Of a stretch of DNA of 21,934 nucleotides, positions 8,174-14,231 are shown piece after piece. Origin of the DNA: Pseudomonadota bacterium (GTDB lineage: Bacteria > Pseudomonadota > Gammaproteobacteria > Steroidobacterales > Steroidobacteraceae). A program made the translations under genes and the position numbers. The DNA lies in contig JAJZLX010000749.1 of NCBI GenBank assembly GCA_021850555.1, forward strand, positions 1-21,934, given 5' to 3'. Within the stretch, counting starts at the first letter, position 1. Every line of letters begins with the position of its first letter. The notes beneath the pieces were generated by a model. That model searched no databases. It saw only the letters and a list, made by a program, of their open reading frames with translations, and was not told the DNA's origin.

Positions 8174-8632
8174 ATGCCGTTCTACGAATACGAGTGCCAG
8201 AGCTGCAAGTACTACGCTGAGGTGCTGCAGAAGATCACCGACGCGCCGTTGAGGAAATGCCCGTCCTGCGGCAGGCAGACCCTGACCAAGCTGATCTCCG
8301 CGCCGGTGTTCCGGCTGAAGGGCAGCGGGTGGTACGAGACGGACTTCAAGTCCGACAAGGAGGACAAGCGCAATCTCGCCGGCGCGGAGCGCGAAGAGGC
8401 CAAGCCCGCCGAGGCGGCCAAGACCGAGCCGGCGAGCCCGGCCAAGGCGGCCCCCGAGACAAAGCCGGAGGCGAAGGCCCCGCCCGCGCAGGTGAGCAGC
8501 GAGAGCAAGCGCCGCCCCGCGCCCTCGACGCGCCGCGGCGCGGCCGCGGCCGGCACGCGCCCGAGCCCCCGCGCCCGCGGCAAGCCGGCCCCGGCGAAAA
8601 AAGGGGCGGCCAAGCGCCGCACGAAGCGGTGA
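8174..8632 (+). CDS. FmdB-family zinc-ribbon protein with Lys/Ala/Pro-rich tail
   Basis: This is a 152-aa protein. Residues 1-50 are an FmdB/CxxC_CXXC_SSSS-type zinc ribbon: MPFYEYECQSCKYYAEV with Cys8/Cys11 and KCPSCG with Cys29/Cys32, followed by the typical LTKLISAPVFRLKGSGWYETD. Family members are small putative regulators of unknown mechanism. From about residue 60 the protein is low-complexity: first a mixed-charge Glu/Lys/Ala/Pro stretch, then from about 110 a strongly basic Arg/Lys/Pro/Ala tail ending KKGAAKRRTKR. Short tails are common in the family; this one is long. The ATG at 8174 starts directly at the zinc ribbon; an upstream in-frame ATG at 8129 would place codons over the -10 element. 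It is followed after 4 bases by the DUF502 gene. Confidence 0.9.
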   Translation: MPFYEYECQSCKYYAEVLQKITDAPLRKCPSCGRQTLTKLISAPVFRLKGSGWYETDFKSDKEDKRNLAGAEREEAKPAEAAKTEPASPAKAAPETKPEAKAPPAQVSSESKRRPAPSTRRGAAAAGTRPSPRARGKPAPAKKGAAKRRTKR

Positions 8633-8636
8633 GCAC

Positions 8637-9347
8637 TTGAGTGTCCCGGTCACCGCCCGGCCGGTACCGACCGGCCCGAAGAGCCCGAAGAAAAAGGGCT
8701 CCCTGATGCGGCGCATCATGGTGGCGGGCATCCTCGTGTGGCTGCCGATCGGCGTCACCGTGTGGGTGGTGACGTTCCTGGTGCACCTGTTGGACAAGAG
8801 CCTGGTGCTGCTGCCGCTGCCGCCGGGATATCACCCGCAGGGGTGGATTCTGCTGCTGATGCCGGCGCTCGGCCTGCTGCTGACGGTGGCCGTGCTGTTT
8901 CTCACCGGCATCCTGGTCACCAACCTCATCGGGCGGCGGCTGCTGGTGTGGGGCGAGGAGCTGCTGCACCACATCCCGATCGTGGGCGCGGTGTACGGCG
9001 GGGTGAAGAGCTTCGCCGAGAGCGTCTTCTCCCAGTCGAACTCCTTTCGCAAGGTGGTGATGATCGAATATCCCCGCCCCGGAGTGTGGAGCCTGGGTTT
9101 TCTGACGGCCGAGGACGTGCCGGAGGTCTCGGCGAGGACCGGTGAGCCGCACGCGGTGGTCTATATCTCCGCGGCCTTGAATGCCACGGCCGGATGGTTG
9201 GCCATCGTGCCGCGGCGGCAGATCGTCGAGCTCGACATGAGCGTCGATGCGGCCCTGAAGATGATCATCACCTGCGGTGTGGTGGTCCCTCACGTGCCCG
9301 AGCCCAAGGAGCACGGAAAGCTCCCCGAGCGGGCCGCGGGGACCTGA
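8637..9347 (+). CDS. DUF502 family inner-membrane protein
   Basis: This 236-aa protein has a Pro/Lys-rich N-terminus and two predicted membrane helices (about 26-50 and 70-95). After them comes the DUF502 core, with IPIVGAVYGGVKSFAESVF (113-131), VVMIEYPRPGVWSLGF (140-155) and a cytoplasmic C-terminus. The function of the family is not established. The start is uncertain: TTG at 8637 has GGTGAG just upstream but very close, while ATG at 8706 begins right before the first membrane helix (MRRIMVAGILVW) as in shorter relatives. It lies four bases after fmdB; the fmdB-DUF502-aspS order is common in beta- and gammaproteobacteria. Confidence 0.88.
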   Translation: MSVPVTARPVPTGPKSPKKKGSLMRRIMVAGILVWLPIGVTVWVVTFLVHLLDKSLVLLPLPPGYHPQGWILLLMPALGLLLTVAVLFLTGILVTNLIGRRLLVWGEELLHHIPIVGAVYGGVKSFAESVFSQSNSFRKVVMIEYPRPGVWSLGFLTAEDVPEVSARTGEPHAVVYISAALNATAGWLAIVPRRQIVELDMSVDAALKMIITCGVVVPHVPEPKEHGKLPERAAGT

Positions 9348-9410
9348 GCTCGGGCCGGGCCGCCCGCCCAAGAGCCTTTCCGAGGACTGAATTCACGGAG
9401 CGCCGGGTCA

Positions 9411-10397
9411 ATGAAAGCCATGCGACTCCTGGCGGCCGGCCGGCCGCTCGAGCGGACGGAGGCGGCCCTTGCGCCCCCGGGTGCTCATCAAGTGCGCATC
9501 GCCGTGGAGGCCTGCGGGGTGTGCCGGACCGACCTGCACCTGCTCGACGGCGAGCTGCCCGCCATCCCTTATCCCATCACTCCCGGTCACGAGGTCGTCG
9601 GCACCGTCGCCGAGACAGGTTCCGGCGCAACGCGGTTTCGGGTCGGCGATCGAGTGGGCGTGCCCTGGCTGGGGCAGACCTGCGGCGCCTGTCGCTATTG
9701 CCTGGAGGGGCGGGAGAACCTGTGCGAGCACGCCCGCTTCACCGGCTACACCCTCGATGGCGGCTACGCCGAGCAGCTGCTCGCCGATGAGCGCTACTGT
9801 CTGGCGCTGCCGGCCGGGGCGCCCGCCGCCGAGCTCGCTCCGCTCCTGTGTGCCGGCCTCATCGGCTATCGGGCGTACCGCATGGCGGGGCAGGCGGTGA
9901 ACCTGGGGTTGTACGGCTTCGGCGCCGCCGCCCACCTGCTCGCGCAGGTGGCGCAGGCCGAGGGCCGTGCGGTGTTCGCGTTCACCCGGCCGGGGGATGA
10001 GGAGAGCCAGGGGTTCGCCCGGCAGCTCGGTGTTCGGTGGGCGGGCGCCTCCGATGAGGCGCCGCCGGAGCCTCTGGATGCGGCGATCCTGTTCGCGCCG
10101 GTCGGCGCGCTGGTGCCTGCCGCGCTCTCGGCCGTGCGCCGGGGCGGACGGGTGGTCTGCGCCGGAATCCACATGAGCGATATTCCCGCCTTCCCTTACG
10201 CGCGGCTCTGGGGCGAGCGCTCGGTGCAGTCGGTGGCCAACCTCACCCGCGCGGACGGGGAGGCGTTCATGCACCTCGCCGCCCGGCTGGGGCTGCGAGC
10301 CACCGCCCAGAGCTTTCCGCTGGAGGAGGCCGATGCGGCCCTCGAGAGCTTGCGCCGGGGGACGGTGCAGGGCGCGGCGGTGCTGCAGATCGGCTGA
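9411..10397 (+). CDS. Zinc-dependent alcohol dehydrogenase family protein
   Basis: This is a 328-aa medium-chain dehydrogenase/reductase. The GroES-like N-terminal half has the likely catalytic-zinc ligands Cys38 (GVCRTDLH), His60-Glu61 (PGHEVVG) and Cys147 (LLCAGLIGYRAY), and the structural-zinc set Cys91, Cys94, Cys97 and Cys105 (TCGACRYCLEGRENLCEH). The nucleotide-binding half carries GLYGFGAAAH at 166-175. This pattern fits the TIGR02822-type subfamily of short zinc alcohol dehydrogenases. The substrate is unknown. The ATG at 9411 follows GGAG by about 10 bases. It lies on the same strand between DUF502 and aspS, which are usually adjacent, so it may be a later insertion into that operon. 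Confidence 0.92.
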   Translation: MKAMRLLAAGRPLERTEAALAPPGAHQVRIAVEACGVCRTDLHLLDGELPAIPYPITPGHEVVGTVAETGSGATRFRVGDRVGVPWLGQTCGACRYCLEGRENLCEHARFTGYTLDGGYAEQLLADERYCLALPAGAPAAELAPLLCAGLIGYRAYRMAGQAVNLGLYGFGAAAHLLAQVAQAEGRAVFAFTRPGDEESQGFARQLGVRWAGASDEAPPEPLDAAILFAPVGALVPAALSAVRRGGRVVCAGIHMSDIPAFPYARLWGERSVQSVANLTRADGEAFMHLAARLGLRATAQSFPLEEADAALESLRRGTVQGAAVLQIG

Positions 10398-10416
10398 GTC
10401 CGGCTGCGCAAAGTCC

Positions 10417-10441
10417 GGATCGTCTCGGTGATTTCCGCCCA
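10417..10441 (+). repeat. 25-bp imperfect direct repeat, copy A, upstream of aspS
   Basis: This copy matches bases 10545-10569 at 21 of 25 positions (shared core ATCGTCTCG, then GATTT and CGCCCA). It lies 19 bases after the alcohol dehydrogenase stop and keeps only part of the dyad symmetry of copy B. Confidence 0.6.
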
Positions 10442-10496
10442 CGCGGCGCGGCGCAGCGGGCGGCGGGCCGGTCCGTTTCCCGGGGCACCAACGCTC

Positions 10497-10515
10497 GCAT
10501 CGGCAGGTCTCAGAG
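10497..10515 (+). repeat. 19-bp dispersed repeat, upstream copy flanking aspS
   Basis: This copy matches 12478-12496 at 17 of 19 positions, ending in GGTCTCAGAG. Both copies also have TCCCGGG about 12 bases before the repeat, so the similarity spans nearly 40 bases. The two copies lie on the two sides of aspS in the same orientation. Confidence 0.55.
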
Positions 10516-10540
10516 GCCCGCGGTGTCTGTGCAGGGTCTC

Positions 10541-10566
10541 GCGAGAATCGTCTCGACGATTTTCGC
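10541..10566 (+). promoter_or_regulatory. Dyad-symmetric element upstream of aspS (direct repeat copy B)
   Basis: GCGAGAATCGTC (10541-10552) and GACGATTTTCGC (10555-10566) are inverted repeats with 11 of 12 positions matching and a 2-base centre; as RNA the mismatch is a G-U pair. It overlaps the perfect 10-bp palindrome TCTCGCGAGA (10538-10547). The element ends 51 bases before the aspS ATG, just upstream of a weak promoter-like pair (TTGCGG at 10579, TACCAT at 10602). With almost no loop it looks more like a protein-binding operator than a terminator; no regulator is known to me. Confidence 0.55.
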
Positions 10567-10617
10567 CCATAGACAAAGTTGCGGGGCGCAGGCGGGCTTC
10601 GTACCATCGCGACCCTT

Positions 10618-12390
10618 ATGCGCTCACATTACTGCGGACAGGTCGACGAGCGGCTCATCGGACAGACGGTCGAGGTGGCCGGCTGGGTGCACCGGCGCCG
10701 TGACCACGGCGGCATCATCTTCATCGACCTGCGCGACCGGGAGGGTCTGCTGCAGATCGTCTTCGATCCGGACGCCCCGGCGCTCTTCAAGGACGCCGAG
10801 CGGCTGCGCAACGAGTTCGTCGTGCGCATCAAGGGTCGTGTCCGCGCGCGCCCCGAGGGTACCGTGAATACCCACCTCGCTTCCGGCCGCGTGGAGCTGC
10901 TGGCGGGCGAGCTCGAGCTGCTCAACCGCTGCGAGCCCCTGCCGTTCCAGCTCGATGAGACGGTCGGGGAGGAGGTGCGCCTGCGCTACCGTTACCTCGA
11001 CCTGCGCCGCGAGGTGATGAGCCGGCGGCTGCGCCAGCGGCACCGCATCACCCGCGCCATGCGCACCTATCTCGACGAGCACGGCTTCATCGACCTCGAG
11101 ACGCCGATGCTCACCAAGGCGACCCCGGAGGGGGCGCGCGATTACCTGGTGCCGAGCCGCACCCATCCGGGCAAGTTCTTCGCGTTGCCGCAGTCCCCGC
11201 AGATCTTCAAACAGCTGCTGATGGTGGCCGGCTTCGATCGCTACTACCAGATCGTGCGCTGCTTCCGCGACGAGGACCTGCGCGCCGACCGGCAGCCGGA
11301 GTTCACGCAGCTCGACATCGAGACCTCCTTCCTCACGCAGGAGCAGATCATGACGCTCATGGAGGGGCTGGCGCGGCATATCTTCCGGGAGGTGTTGGGC
11401 GAGGAGCTGCCCGATCCCTTCCCGCGCATGAGCTTCGCCGAGGCGATGCGCCGCTACGGCTCGGACAAGCCGGATCTGCGTATTGCGCTGGAGCTCACTG
11501 ATATCGCCGACCTGGTGCGCGATTGCGACTTCAAGGTGTTTTCGGCGCCGGCGAAGGACCCCAAGGGCCGCGTGGCGGCGCTGCGCGTGCCGGGCGCAGG
11601 CGACATGACACGGTCGCAGATCGATGGCTACACCGAATACGTGGCGCGCTTCGGGGCCAAAGGCCTCGCCTACATCAAGGTCAACGAGCGCGCCCGGGGG
11701 CGTGAGGGCCTGCAGTCGCCCATCGTCAAGTTCCTGAGCGATCAGGCGGTGGCCGGGCTTCTCGAGCGCACCGGGGCTGAGGACAACGACCTCATCTTCT
11801 TCGGAGCCGACTCGTCCAAGGTGGTGTGCGATGCCTTGGGTGCGCTGCGCCTGAAGCTCGGACAGGACCTCGGAATCGTTCAGACCGGCTGGCGGCCGCT
11901 GTGGGTGGTCGATTTTCCGATGTTCGAATGGGATGCCGAGGAGCGGCGCTGGGTCGCCATGCACCACCCCTTCACCTCGCCCCAGGAGGACGATCCGGCG
12001 GTGCTGCGCGCCGACCCGGCCGACGCCCTCGCCAAGGCCTATGACATGGTGCTCAACGGCTCGGAGATCGGCGGCGGCTCCGTGCGTATCCATCGCGAGG
12101 AGATGCAGTCGACGGTGTTCGGCCTGCTCGGCATCGAGGCCGAGGAGGCGCGCAGGAAGTTCGGCTTCCTGCTCGATGCGCTGAAGTTCGGCGCGCCGCC
12201 CCACGGGGGCATCGCCTTCGGGCTCGATCGGCTCGCCATGCTCATGGCCGGCGCTGACAGCATCCGCGAGGTCATCGCCTTCCCCAAGACCCAGACCGCG
12301 GCCGATCCGCTCACGGACGCGCCGACCGAGGTCGGCGAGGCGCAGCTGCGCGAGCTGCACATCCGGGTCCGCACGCCGCCGCAGGCTTGA
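10618..12390 (+). CDS. aspS: Aspartyl-tRNA synthetase, probably non-discriminating (Asp/Asn)
   Basis: This 590-aa bacterial-type class II synthetase charges tRNA-Asp. The N-terminal OB-fold anticodon-binding domain (about 1-105) is followed by the catalytic core with QSPQ (192-195), motif 2 [16 protein letters not shown] (216-231) and motif 3 GLDR (535-538), with the bacterial insertion domain between. Length equals E. coli AspRS. The ATG at 10618 was chosen because MRSHYCGQ is the conserved N-terminus; an in-frame TTG at 10579 would add 13 unlikely residues. His30 (RRRDHGG) and Gly81 (RPEG) correspond, from memory of the family, to His31/Gly82 of the Pseudomonas aeruginosa enzyme, which also charges tRNA-Asn. 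E. coli has Leu at the first site. The organism may thus make Asn-tRNA through GatCAB. Confidence 0.97.
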   Translation: MRSHYCGQVDERLIGQTVEVAGWVHRRRDHGGIIFIDLRDREGLLQIVFDPDAPALFKDAERLRNEFVVRIKGRVRARPEGTVNTHLASGRVELLAGELELLNRCEPLPFQLDETVGEEVRLRYRYLDLRREVMSRRLRQRHRITRAMRTYLDEHGFIDLETPMLTKATPEGARDYLVPSRTHPGKFFALPQSPQIFKQLLMVAGFDRYYQIVRCFRDEDLRADRQPEFTQLDIETSFLTQEQIMTLMEGLARHIFREVLGEELPDPFPRMSFAEAMRRYGSDKPDLRIALELTDIADLVRDCDFKVFSAPAKDPKGRVAALRVPGAGDMTRSQIDGYTEYVARFGAKGLAYIKVNERARGREGLQSPIVKFLSDQAVAGLLERTGAEDNDLIFFGADSSKVVCDALGALRLKLGQDLGIVQTGWRPLWVVDFPMFEWDAEERRWVAMHHPFTSPQEDDPAVLRADPADALAKAYDMVLNGSEIGGGSVRIHREEMQSTVFGLLGIEAEEARRKFGFLLDALKFGAPPHGGIAFGLDRLAMLMAGADSIREVIAFPKTQTAADPLTDAPTEVGEAQLRELHIRVRTPPQA

Positions 12391-12456
12391 TGTCTCGACG
12401 GCCCGGAGCCTTGGCGGGAGGGGTTCCCCGGGGACGCCGTGAACCCTTCCCTGGGG

Positions 12457-12468
12457 CATCCCGGGATG
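12457..12468 (+). repeat. 12-bp perfect palindrome downstream of aspS
   Basis: CATCCCGGGATG is its own reverse complement; flanking G and T add a wobble pair. It lies in the 181-base gap between aspS and the hydrolase gene and overlaps the TCCCGGG part of the dispersed repeat. It could be a binding site or the base of a small structure; no function can be assigned. Confidence 0.45.
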
Positions 12469-12477
12469 TCCGCACCG

Positions 12478-12496
12478 GCAACGGCGGGTCTCAGAG
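12478..12496 (+). repeat. 19-bp dispersed repeat, downstream copy flanking aspS
   Basis: This is the second copy of the element at 10497-10515, 17 of 19 bases identical and ending GGTCTCAGAG. It directly precedes the possible aspS terminator. Confidence 0.55.
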
Positions 12497-12498
12497 AG

Positions 12499-12518
12499 CG
12501 GGAAGGCGTCCTGTTTTT
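12499..12518 (+). terminator. Weak intrinsic terminator candidate after aspS
   Basis: CGGGA (12499-12503) pairs with TCCTG (12509-12513), one pair being G-U, around a 5-base loop, followed directly by TTTTT (12514-12518). The T-run stands out in this GC-rich gap, but the stem is short. Confidence 0.35.
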
Positions 12519-12571
12519 CAGCGCACCGGGCAGACCCCTGCGGCCATGGCTCCGGGTTCAGGGTATAGCTC

Positions 12572-13210
12572 ATGAGCGGTGGAGAGCACGTCATCTACGT
12601 CCACGGTCTCTGGATGTCGGGCGGTGAGGGCCTGCTGCTGCGTCACCGGCTCTCGCGCGAGCTCGGCTGCGCGGTGCACGCGTTTTCCTACAACGCCGTG
12701 GCGCACGGGATGGAGCAGATCGCGGCGCAGCTCAAGGACTTCGTGCTCGGGCTCGACCCCTCGACGGTGCACCTCGTCGGGCACAGCCTCGGCGGCCTGG
12801 TCATCTACCGCTTCTTCGAGCGCTATCCGCACCAGCCCCCGGGCCGGGTGGTGTTCCTCGGCTCGCCCTGCGTGGCGAGCAAGGCGGCGGTGCAGGCGGG
12901 CCATTCCCGGTTCATGACCGCCCTCATGGGCCGCCCGGTGGCCGAGGAGTTGCTGAGGCCGCGCGAGCGGCGCTGGCGCTTCGACCGGCCGCTCGGGATC
13001 ATCGCCGGCTCCTACTCGTTCGGCTTCGCACAATTCCTGGCGGGGTTCGAGGAGGACAGCGACGGCACGGTGGCGGTCAGCGAGACGCGCCTGCCCGGAG
13101 CGAGCGGCCACATCGTGATCCCCGTCAGCCACATGGGCATGCTGGTGTCCGCGCGCGTGGCGCGCGAGACGGCGTGGTTCCTCAGGGAAGGGCGGTTTTC
13201 GCCGGGCTGA
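12572..13210 (+). CDS. Alpha/beta hydrolase (lipase/esterase-like)
   Basis: This 212-aa protein has the alpha/beta hydrolase fold. The oxyanion-type motif VIYVHGLWMSGG lies near the N-terminus, the nucleophile elbow GHSLGG at 70-75 gives Ser72, the likely acid is Asp162 or Asp164 (EEDSDGTVAVSET) and the likely base is His187 (PVSHMGML). There is no signal peptide, so it is probably cytoplasmic. The short length and the triad layout recall PGAP1-like or lipase-class esterases; the substrate is unknown. The ATG at 12572 is the first good start, with a weak ribosome-binding site. It follows aspS after 181 bases and converges on the arsN2-like gene. Confidence 0.88.
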   Translation: MSGGEHVIYVHGLWMSGGEGLLLRHRLSRELGCAVHAFSYNAVAHGMEQIAAQLKDFVLGLDPSTVHLVGHSLGGLVIYRFFERYPHQPPGRVVFLGSPCVASKAAVQAGHSRFMTALMGRPVAEELLRPRERRWRFDRPLGIIAGSYSFGFAQFLAGFEEDSDGTVAVSETRLPGASGHIVIPVSHMGMLVSARVARETAWFLREGRFSPG

Positions 13211-13253
13211 GGAGCATTTGTGCCGCTCCAACGCGCTGGCGAGCCCGGCGGTC

Positions 13254-13691
13254 TCAACGCAATAGTTTCGTCATGCACTCGGCCGAGGCCGGGCAGAGAC
13301 TGCGAAACTCCGCGCTCGCCTGGAGGGCCTTCGGGACCTGCGCGCGATCGACCTGATGGTAGTCCTGATGCTCGAAGAATTGCCGGGCGCTCTGGGTGAG
13401 CAACACCAGTTGGGTCACGCCCGAAGCGCGGGCCTGGTTCTCCAGCGCCTTGACGATGTGCCGGCCCAGGCCCTTGCCTCTTTGGGCTGGATCCACCGCC
13501 ACCGAGCGCAGCAGCGCGGCCTTGCCGAAGCGCTGCAGCGCGCCGGCGCCGATGATCCGATCGCCCTCGCAAGCCACCGTGAAGCGCGCGCCCGAGGAGG
13601 CCAGGTCGCTCGTCGGCAGGCCGTTGCTTTCGAGCAGGTCACCGATGGCCTGCATGTCCGCGGCCGTGGCGTTTCGCAACAGCGGGGTCAA
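13254..13691 (-). CDS. GNAT-family N-acetyltransferase, ArsN2-like
   Basis: This is a 145-aa GNAT acetyltransferase. The acetyl-CoA loop RGKGLG is at 71-76 after LLRSVAVDPAQ. The C-terminal SLCPASAECM (131-140) closely resembles the signature at the end of ArsN2 proteins, acetyltransferases found in arsenic-resistance operons. No arsenic gene lies nearby, so a role in arsenic detoxification is only a family-based guess. I chose the TTG at 13691 because AGAGGG lies about 9-14 bases upstream and the fold begins at once (LTPLLRNATAADM). A longer reading from TTG 13742 would overlap the preceding truncated nucleotidyltransferase gene. It may be third in an operon with the two genes upstream. Confidence 0.85.
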   Translation of the reverse strand: MTPLLRNATAADMQAIGDLLESNGLPTSDLASSGARFTVACEGDRIIGAGALQRFGKAALLRSVAVDPAQRGKGLGRHIVKALENQARASGVTQLVLLTQSARQFFEHQDYHQVDRAQVPKALQASAEFRSLCPASAECMTKLLR

Positions 13692-13716
13692 GGAGTCGGT
13701 TCCCTCTCTTGCCGTG

Positions 13717-13920
13717 TCAATCGCGGGCGCCGAATGCGGCAAGCGCCTGGTAAACCCGTTCGGCGTTGCCGGTGTTGGCTCGGATCAGCACGTCCATGTC
13801 CTTGGTCGCGCGGGGGTGACCATGAAAAGCGACCGCGTGTCCGCCAACCAGCACGAATTCAGCGCCCGCGTCGGCCAACTCCAGCAGCAGGTCGCGGAAG
13901 TCTTCCGGCAGGTCTATCAC
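13717..13920 (-). pseudogene. C-terminally truncated MNT-type nucleotidyltransferase
   Basis: The 67-aa product begins IDLPEDFRDLLLELADAGAE and carries GGHAVAFHGHPRATKDMDVLI, the G-G...H-R-T-D-x-D pattern of minimal nucleotidyltransferases. It ends NAERVYQALAAFGARD. Related proteins run on for roughly 90 more residues after a similar AAFGAP segment; here the stop comes at once and the ArsN2-like gene follows within 25 bases. No leftover C-terminal sequence is visible, which points to a deletion. The GTG start at 13920 overlaps the TGA of the upstream 77-aa gene in a GTGA, a translational-coupling arrangement. It could still be a made protein, since the catalytic-loop residues are intact, but it lacks the third part of the fold. 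Confidence 0.7.
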
Positions 13921-14150
13921 TTGGGATGTCCGGGCACGAAATGTACCGGGATCTGGCGCCGGGGATAACGCGGATAGCTCCTGCCGGCGGCGGTCCAGCT
14001 CTCCCGAGTCAACCTCTGCACGAGCGACAGCGCCTGCGCTCCGGACAAGGGCGCCGGATCGCGCTCGATCCCGCCGAACGGGGCGAGGTTGAGCACAGCC
14101 GTCTTGCGCCGTAGCGCTGCGCGAGAGCGTCTGTCGGAGGGACCTGCCAT
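13917..14150 (-). CDS. 77-aa protein of unknown function, partner of the nucleotidyltransferase
   Basis: I do not recognise this 77-aa basic protein with certainty. It has an Arg/Lys-rich start (RRSRAALRRKTAVLN), a central APFGGIERDPAPLSGAQALSLVQRLTRESW, cited only as its key words, and an end IPVHFVPGHPK. Support for coding comes from the GTGA overlap with the nucleotidyltransferase start and from protein-like composition. The ATG at 14150 has no Shine-Dalgarno sequence; a TAAAAT lies six bases before it, so the transcript may start at the ATG (leaderless). The pairing with a nucleotidyltransferase recalls two-gene toxin-antitoxin-like modules, but this is inference. Confidence 0.6.
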   Translation of the reverse strand: MAGPSDRRSRAALRRKTAVLNLAPFGGIERDPAPLSGAQALSLVQRLTRESWTAAGRSYPRYPRRQIPVHFVPGHPK

Positions 14151-14156
14151 GCGCGC

Positions 14157-14162
14157 ATTTTA
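14157..14162 (-). promoter_or_regulatory. -10 element (TAAAAT) directly before the 77-aa gene
   Basis: TAAAAT on the minus strand lies six bases before the ATG at 14150, placing the transcript start at or near the start codon. The -35 region is not recognisable. It suggests a leaderless mRNA or a start further downstream. Confidence 0.4.
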
Positions 14163-14231
14163 ACATGGGCACGCTCATGCGCCTCGGATACGGCGAGTTT
14201 CCCTACGCCGCTCCTGCGAGCGACATTGCGG

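Noticed and set aside
12564..12569. TATAGC directly before the hydrolase gene as a -10 element
   Set aside because: A transcript from it would start after the ATG at 12572.
10624..12594. 656-codon minus-strand frame opposite aspS
   Set aside because: It is a shadow of aspS with no domain and no ribosome-binding site.
13211..13253. GGAGC/GCTCC stem between the hydrolase and the acetyltransferase as a bidirectional terminator
   Set aside because: The stem has only five pairs, a 9-base loop and no T-run on either strand.
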